The notes beneath the pieces were generated by a model. The model searched no databases. It saw only the letters and a list, made by a program, of their open reading frames with translations, and had not been told where the DNA came from. Shown piece after piece: positions 41,367 to 45,313 of a DNA stretch of 45,313 nt; position 1 is the first letter of the stretch, and every line of letters starts with the position of its first letter. Origin of the DNA: a virus; IMG/VR virus record IMGVR_UViG_3300044527_000445, positions 1 through 45,313 of that record; one strand, given 5' to 3'. A program made the position numbers and the translations under genes.

Positions 41367-41864
41367 ATGGCTGATTCACGTGTATCAGATTTAATTGAGG
41401 TAAATTCTGCTGGTGCTAACGATTTACTTTATATCGTTTCAAGTAGCAATAGCAGAAAAATTACATCAGCCAATTTATTGGCAAGAACCAGATTTGTAAA
41501 AGTTGCTAGCACAGCTAACATAGCAGTTGGTGCTAATGCAAATATACAAATATCTGGTGCAAATATCTATTCATTATATCGTGTAGGTTCTAATGTTGCT
41601 AGCAGAATTAGAATTTATACCGATAGCATGATGAGAGCAAATGATGTTGCAAGAGCTGCAGCAACTACACCAAATGCTAATGCTGGTGTAATTTTAGATT
41701 ACTACAATCCAGTATCTAATGTAAATGCATATATTGCACCAGCTGTTACTGGATATAATAGTGATGCTAATCCAAATGGCACAATCTATGTCAATGTAAC
41801 TAATTTGTCAGCAAGTGATAATTCAGTTTCTATCGCGTTATTTTATACTACAATTGAAGCTTAA
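41367..41864 (+). CDS. Fibre-family protein with shared N-terminal module (short)
   Basis: The 165-residue product begins MADSRVSDLIEVNSAGANDL, LYIVSSSNSRKITSANLLA, the same attachment module as the fibre before it. The rest is a single beta domain (ANIAVGANANIQISGANIYS, SRIRIYTDSMMRANDVARAA, NGTIYVNVTNLSASDNSVSI). There is no S74 domain. It might be an alternative tip on the same base. Ten bases separate it from the previous stop. Confidence 0.78.
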   Translation: MADSRVSDLIEVNSAGANDLLYIVSSSNSRKITSANLLARTRFVKVASTANIAVGANANIQISGANIYSLYRVGSNVASRIRIYTDSMMRANDVARAAATTPNANAGVILDYYNPVSNVNAYIAPAVTGYNSDANPNGTIYVNVTNLSASDNSVSIALFYTTIEA

Positions 41865-41866
41865 TT

Positions 41867-42718
41867 ATGGCTGACGCAAAACTTTCAGAACTAGATGCAG
41901 CTACTAATCCAGTATCTGGAAATACACTACTTTATGTAGTAACTGGTGTTAATAGTAGAAAGATTACATTAGATAATCTTAACGCTTCTGCTGCCAATGT
42001 TAATATGAAATCCAAGGTTCAACTTGGATCTGCAACATCTACAGTTTCTTCAACAGGTGCTTCGATTCCAGTCACAGCAACTGTAACATTCTTAAATTCT
42101 ACAGATGGTCCAGGTAGAATTTTTATTCCTTCAGGATCAGAAAATCAAATTAAAGTTGTCACGATGACAACATATGGTGGTGATTATTGGATAAGTTCTA
42201 ATATTGCCAACGAAGCAAACGTATTATTTTCTAATGTTGGTGACACAGTAATTTTCATTTATTCCAATAATATTTGGAATGTTATGGGAAGAAATCAAAC
42301 TGGTGTTACACAATATGTCAGTCTAGCTACATCTAATGTTCTTACTGGTGGTGCAGGAATTAGTATTGCTGCAAATGGAAGAATTACAGCTACAGAAACA
42401 TATACAGGTACTGTAGCAAATGTATTTGGTCAAACAACCTCAGTCTCCAATGCACAACTCGCTTGTGCAGTGATATCTTCTGCCGTTCTAAATACTTCTA
42501 ATGTTACAGAAGGCTCTAACCTTTACTTTACTAACACAAGAGCAGTTTATGCACTAACTGCAGGATCTGGTGTTAATATTGCTGCTAATGGTCAGATAAC
42601 TTCTGCATCAGTAGTTCCAGGACCTTATGCAGATGATACAGCTGCTGCAACAGCAGGAATTGCAGTAGGTAGTGTTTATTATCAAGCAAATGGGCAGGTG
42701 TTTGTTAGACTAACATAA
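41867..42718 (+). CDS. Fibre-family protein with shared N-terminal module (medium)
   Basis: The 283-residue product begins MADAKLSELDAATNPVSGNT, LLYVVTGVNSRKITLDNL. A domain of about 110 residues (SSTGASIPVTATVTFLNSTD, RIFIPSGSENQIKVVTMTTY) follows. The end carries FGQTTSVSNAQLACAVISSA and EGSNLYFTNTRAVYALTAGS, which are shared with the fibre at 20320. The C terminus (GSVYYQANGQVFVRLT) is a short beta finish. It links the two fibre loci by domain exchange. Two bases separate it from the previous stop. Confidence 0.78.
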   Translation: MADAKLSELDAATNPVSGNTLLYVVTGVNSRKITLDNLNASAANVNMKSKVQLGSATSTVSSTGASIPVTATVTFLNSTDGPGRIFIPSGSENQIKVVTMTTYGGDYWISSNIANEANVLFSNVGDTVIFIYSNNIWNVMGRNQTGVTQYVSLATSNVLTGGAGISIAANGRITATETYTGTVANVFGQTTSVSNAQLACAVISSAVLNTSNVTEGSNLYFTNTRAVYALTAGSGVNIAANGQITSASVVPGPYADDTAAATAGIAVGSVYYQANGQVFVRLT

Positions 42719-42729
42719 TAAGTTACAGT

Positions 42730-43113
42730 ATGGAATTAAATGATGATAACTTTGTGATGTATGCAATCAAGCATTACGATAACAAAAATTGTACAGGTTT
42801 AAATGAGTTTTATGATGACTTAAACAAATTTAAATATCTTAAAAGGCTATTTAAAAAGTTTAATGATAAAGGTGAATTAAGAGAACGATTGATACTCAAT
42901 CATATTATCGTCATCTATAACTTATTCGGTGTAGAAGCAGCAACTAAAATGCTGTTTTATAAAATAGAGAAGCAATATTGGTCGCAGTTAAAAACCTTCC
43001 TTGTGTTTTTAAACTTTATGCCGAGACTAGTTATTGTCTCTAAAGAAATTCATATTAAGGATTCAGATATTAATATAGATGAATCTATTTTAGAAACTTT
43101 AAAGAACCTATAA
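42730..43113 (+). CDS. Conserved phage protein, function unknown (DUF7207-like)
   Basis: The 127-residue product starts MELNDDNFVMYAIKHYDNKN and has FYDDLNKFKYLKRLFKKFND, LRERLILNHIIVIYNLFGVE and MLFYKIEKQYWSQLKTFL. It is helical. I recognise it as a small protein conserved in T4-like phages, possibly the family DUF7207, and I do not know its role. The stop overlaps the next start as TAATG, so the two are coupled. Confidence 0.78.
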   Translation: MELNDDNFVMYAIKHYDNKNCTGLNEFYDDLNKFKYLKRLFKKFNDKGELRERLILNHIIVIYNLFGVEAATKMLFYKIEKQYWSQLKTFLVFLNFMPRLVIVSKEIHIKDSDINIDESILETLKNL

Positions 43114-43673
43114 TGTCAGCACGATTTGTAGACGGATTAATAACTTATAGAATCCTAAAGATGTTAGTTACTCCATTTAAGGAGACTGATGCATATCGTC
43201 TTGGTATTATAGATGATAAAGGTAAACTATTAAAAAAGAAACTAGAAACGCAAGAAGAGTTAGATAATTATACTCTCTTGCATAGACTAGTTTTTAGAAT
43301 GAAAAGAATTATTGAGAGAATTCCTACAGAAAATAAGAAGTTAACATCTATTGCTGCAGCACTTGCTTTAATTAGAGAAGACTTGGATGCAGGCAAAGAG
43401 TCAATTGATCTTGAAATGAAGTTTATAACAAAAGCTACTAGACCACTTGCTGAAGAAAAAAGTATCGTAAATAAGTTCTTTTCAGAACAGTTTACAAAGA
43501 CATTTAAACAGTATTCTGAAGATGTTGCTATTGCCAATACATCTGGAGCTGCCATTGGTTCGAGCACAGGTGGCGAAAAAACAACTTACACAACTGCTAC
43601 AGATCCTGTAGGAGGAAAACCGACTGGAAAGTCAAAGAAATTAAATATGTTTAGGAGAAAGCCTAATGCTTAA
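43113..43673 (+). CDS. Conserved phage protein, function unknown
   Basis: The 186-residue product begins MSARFVDGLITYRILKMLVT with TDAYRLGIIDDKGKLLKKKL and LHRLVFRMKRIIERIPTENK, then a helical stretch and a glycine/threonine-rich basic end (GSSTGGEKTTYTTATD ... RRKPNA). The FVDxLIxYRIxKxLVTPF ... DAYxLGIID pattern is frequent in T4-like marine phages, always adjacent to the previous protein type. Role unknown. It overlaps the next gene by eight bases. Confidence 0.76.
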   Translation: MSARFVDGLITYRILKMLVTPFKETDAYRLGIIDDKGKLLKKKLETQEELDNYTLLHRLVFRMKRIIERIPTENKKLTSIAAALALIREDLDAGKESIDLEMKFITKATRPLAEEKSIVNKFFSEQFTKTFKQYSEDVAIANTSGAAIGSSTGGEKTTYTTATDPVGGKPTGKSKKLNMFRRKPNA

Positions 43674-44211
43674 GTTTTTAAAAAAGTTATTCGGATTAGA
43701 TCAGGGTGAAAAACTTGAGTCAGTTGTACCAGCTACTCCTGTTAACCCTGTTGTAGTGAAAGAATCAGAAACACCAAAACAAATAGAGGATGATATTATG
43801 GCGAGCAGAAAACAACAAATTTCAGATCTTTACAAAGAAGTACTTGGACGTGAGGCTGATCAAGGTGGATTAGATTATTGGGTATCTACACCACACGATA
43901 TTGATACAATTAGAGAAGAGTTTATGAAGTCTGATGAATTCAAGGCTAAGATGAGAGTAGAAGCAATCACTGCTTTATATAAAGAGTTACTAAAGCGTGA
44001 TCCTGATGAAGCTGGTTTAAAGTATTGGGTAGAAACACAAGAACCAATCGATAATATTCGTGGTCATTTTATCTCTTCAGAGGAGTATAAAGAGTTGAAC
44101 AAACCTAAAGAAGAAGCAAAAAAACCAGCAGCCAAAGCTCCAGCAGCCAAAGCTCCCGCTAAACCTGCCTCTAAAGCTCCTGCTAAGAAGGCTCCAGCTA
44201 AGAAAAAGTAA
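43666..44211 (+). CDS. DUF4214 protein with histone H1-like tail
   Basis: The 181-residue protein has a short basic N terminus (MLKFLKKLFG), two DUF4214 repeats (ISDLYKEVLGREADQGGLDY, 52-71; ITALYKELLKRDPDEAGLKY, 101-120) and a tail of about 35 residues built from Ala, Lys and Pro (AAKAPAAKAPAKPASKAPAK). DUF4214 repeats are typical of bacterial and phage surface or structural proteins. An alternative start, ATG at 43798 with GAGG upstream, would remove the first 44 residues. The basic tail might hold DNA or an acidic surface. Role in the virion is uncertain. Confidence 0.8.
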   Translation: MLKFLKKLFGLDQGEKLESVVPATPVNPVVVKESETPKQIEDDIMASRKQQISDLYKEVLGREADQGGLDYWVSTPHDIDTIREEFMKSDEFKAKMRVEAITALYKELLKRDPDEAGLKYWVETQEPIDNIRGHFISSEEYKELNKPKEEAKKPAAKAPAAKAPAKPASKAPAKKAPAKKK

Positions 44212-44213
44212 CG

Positions 44214-44525
44214 ATGGTTGACGATCACCTAGCGAGAATAGCAGTGTTAGAAGAACAAGTCAGAAATTTAGATGAAAAACTCGATGAAGTAAAAGTCGAA
44301 GTTCAAAAAATGCATGACTGTTTGGATAAAACACGCGATGACCTTTCAAGTACTCTCAAGGAAATGAGAGCAGAAGCTAGTACCCAACATGCTTCTCTTT
44401 CTAAACGTCTTGAAAATTTTGAAAATATTAAAACCAAATGGACTTACTTAGTCCTTGGAGCTATTGCTGCAGCTGGTTGGTTGTCACACAACCCCGTTGT
44501 TCTTAAGTTATTCAGTGGTGAGTAG
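44214..44525 (+). CDS. Holin/XhlA-like membrane protein
   Basis: The 103-residue product begins with a coiled coil (LARIAVLEEQVRNLDEKLDE, residues about 5-68) that ends at KTKWTYLVLGAIAAAGWLSH, one membrane helix at about 75-92, and a short outer end. This layout is that of XhlA/hemolysin-type and holin-associated phage proteins. In T4-like phages a lysis role is plausible but other membrane adaptors look alike. It follows the DUF4214 gene after two bases and ends a transcription unit before the primase promoter. Confidence 0.68.
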   Translation: MVDDHLARIAVLEEQVRNLDEKLDEVKVEVQKMHDCLDKTRDDLSSTLKEMRAEASTQHASLSKRLENFENIKTKWTYLVLGAIAAAGWLSHNPVVLKLFSGE

Positions 44526-44545
44526 CTCTTAACATCATTTGCATG

Positions 44546-44551
44546 TATAAT
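44546..44551 (+). promoter_or_regulatory. Possible -10 box before the primase gene
   Basis: TATAAT preceded by TG lies 21 bases before the primase start and matches the uvsX -10 context (TGTATAAT). No convincing -35 or MotA box is present. AGGAG at 44562-44566 is the ribosome site. Confidence 0.4.
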
Positions 44552-44571
44552 ATAGGTTCTTAGGAGCCTAT

Positions 44572-45313
44572 ATGTCTTTATATCTCGATCTCAAGTATCT
44601 TTCCCTAATTAGTAACAGGTTGCCTCTCTTTAAAAAGAAGAGTAGCAACCTCTACAATTGTCGCTGTATTCTTTGTGGTGATTCAACAAAAAATAAACTA
44701 AAGACTCGTGGATACTTTTATGGTAGAAATAATACACTCTACTATAAATGCCACAATTGTTCTGCAAGTATGACATTTGGTAATTTCTTGAAAGACCTCG
44801 ATCATATGATCTTTAAGCAGTACTTGCTTGAGAGATATGCTGATGGAGACCAACAAAAGAAATCTATAGCAAACATTGAACAACTATTTAAAACAGAAGA
44901 GCCAGTATTTGGACCAACAAGACTGATTGATTCTTTAATGGAAAGACTCGATAAGTTGCCAAAAGATAATGAGGCAGTAGAGTTTGTTACTAAGCGCAAG
45001 ATACCAGTCGAAAAATTTCATAAACTTTATTATGTTGATGATATTAGCAAGATTGTGCAATTATCAGACAAATATAAAGAACAAATTAAAACCACAGAAC
45101 CAAGGCTTGTAATTCCCTTTTATAATCAACAAGATAAATTAGTTGGTCTAACATGCAGAGCATTGAGAGGTGAAGCTCTAAGATATCTTACTATCAAGAT
45201 TGATGAAGATGATCCAATGATCTACAATATCGATGATATTGATCTAAATAAAGATATCTACGCTGTAGAAGGGCCAATAGACAGTTTATTTGTTCCTAAT
45301 GCTATTGCAGTAG
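44572..45313 (+). CDS. 61: DNA primase (gp61-like), N-terminal part
   Basis: The 247 residues seen run off the end of the window. Cys30, Cys32, Cys35 (NCRCILCGD) and Cys60, Cys63 (KCHNC) form the N-terminal zinc-binding domain of phage primases. The later RLVIPFYNQQDKLVGLTCRA and DIYAVEGPIDSL form the TOPRIM domain with the catalytic glutamate in VEGPID. The protein would make short RNA primers for the lagging strand with the helicase at 2181. In T4 the genes 41 and 61 are adjacent; here they are 41 kb apart. The start is supported by AGGAG. Confidence 0.93.
   Translation, partial: MSLYLDLKYLSLISNRLPLFKKKSSNLYNCRCILCGDSTKNKLKTRGYFYGRNNTLYYKCHNCSASMTFGNFLKDLDHMIFKQYLLERYADGDQQKKSIANIEQLFKTEEPVFGPTRLIDSLMERLDKLPKDNEAVEFVTKRKIPVEKFHKLYYVDDISKIVQLSDKYKEQIKTTEPRLVIPFYNQQDKLVGLTCRALRGEALRYLTIKIDEDDPMIYNIDDIDLNKDIYAVEGPIDSLFVPNAIAV

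Noticed and set aside
1-45313. tRNA genes, integrase, transposase or genes on the minus strand
   Set aside because: Reading both strands I saw no cloverleaf arms with CCA context, no recombinase motifs and no minus-strand frame with a credible product.

Overview
The window looks like the inside of an AT-rich T4-like (Tevenvirinae-type) myovirus genome, or a phage contig from aquatic bacteria. All 52 genes that I accept lie on the + strand and are packed end to end, often with 4- or 1-base stop/start overlaps. A family B DNA polymerase (gp43), a UvsX recombinase, a gp41 helicase and a primase (gp61-like) fix the lineage. The tail-fibre proteins with YFTN repeats and several short structural proteins resemble those of marine T4-like phages (cyanophages, pelagiphages, methylophages). 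The host cannot be read from the sequence. There are no tRNAs, no CRISPR array, no insertion sequences and no gene-free stretch above 300 bases.

Layout. (1) 1-3578: the 3' end of gp43, uvsX, a small unknown gene and gp41. (2) 3577-4397: a putative zinc metallopeptidase-like gene behind a late-type promoter motif, and a 59-residue membrane peptide. (3) 4401-7369: an early-type island of seven small genes (SWIM zinc finger, helix-turn-helix-like and winged-helix-like proteins, an Api92/DUF1281-like protein) with four sigma70-like promoters sharing CTGTTGAC and three intrinsic terminators. (4) 7374-9345: a PD-(D/E)XK nuclease-like protein next to a protein with DNA/RNA ligase nucleotidyltransferase motifs. 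(5) 9415-31070: about 21 kb of tail-fibre and adhesin genes. These include three long fibres with YFTN repeats, six glycine-rich adhesin modules, three fibre-tip-like proteins interleaved with two XkdW-like small proteins, and two copies of a 'MAH' accessory gene. (6) 31118-39023: probable head-internal or packaged proteins. They include a nucleotidylyltransferase fusion, a Dps-like ferritin, a cysteine-rich HiPIP-like protein and two long multidomain proteins. Many have N termini or linkers that fit the (L/I)xE rule of the T4 prohead protease. (7) 39031-42718: a structural protein behind a perfect TATAAATA late promoter, then three fibre proteins sharing one N-terminal module, the first ending in a peptidase S74 chaperone. 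(8) 42730-44525: conserved phage proteins, a DUF4214 protein and a holin/XhlA-like membrane protein. (9) 44572 to the end: primase, cut by the window edge.

How the genes work together. Regions 1 and 9 belong to the replisome. The promoter-rich island probably modifies host transcription early. Regions 5 and 7 would build an unusually broad receptor-binding repertoire, with module sharing and near-identical DNA patches that suggest cassette exchange. Region 6 is the most unusual: it looks like a set of proteins assembled into the head and processed there, including one polyprotein whose internal domains are separated by a repeated linker (QGVAE/QGVSE) that is also repeated at DNA level and sits in a patch of higher GC. 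Functions come from motifs read by eye; no database search was run.
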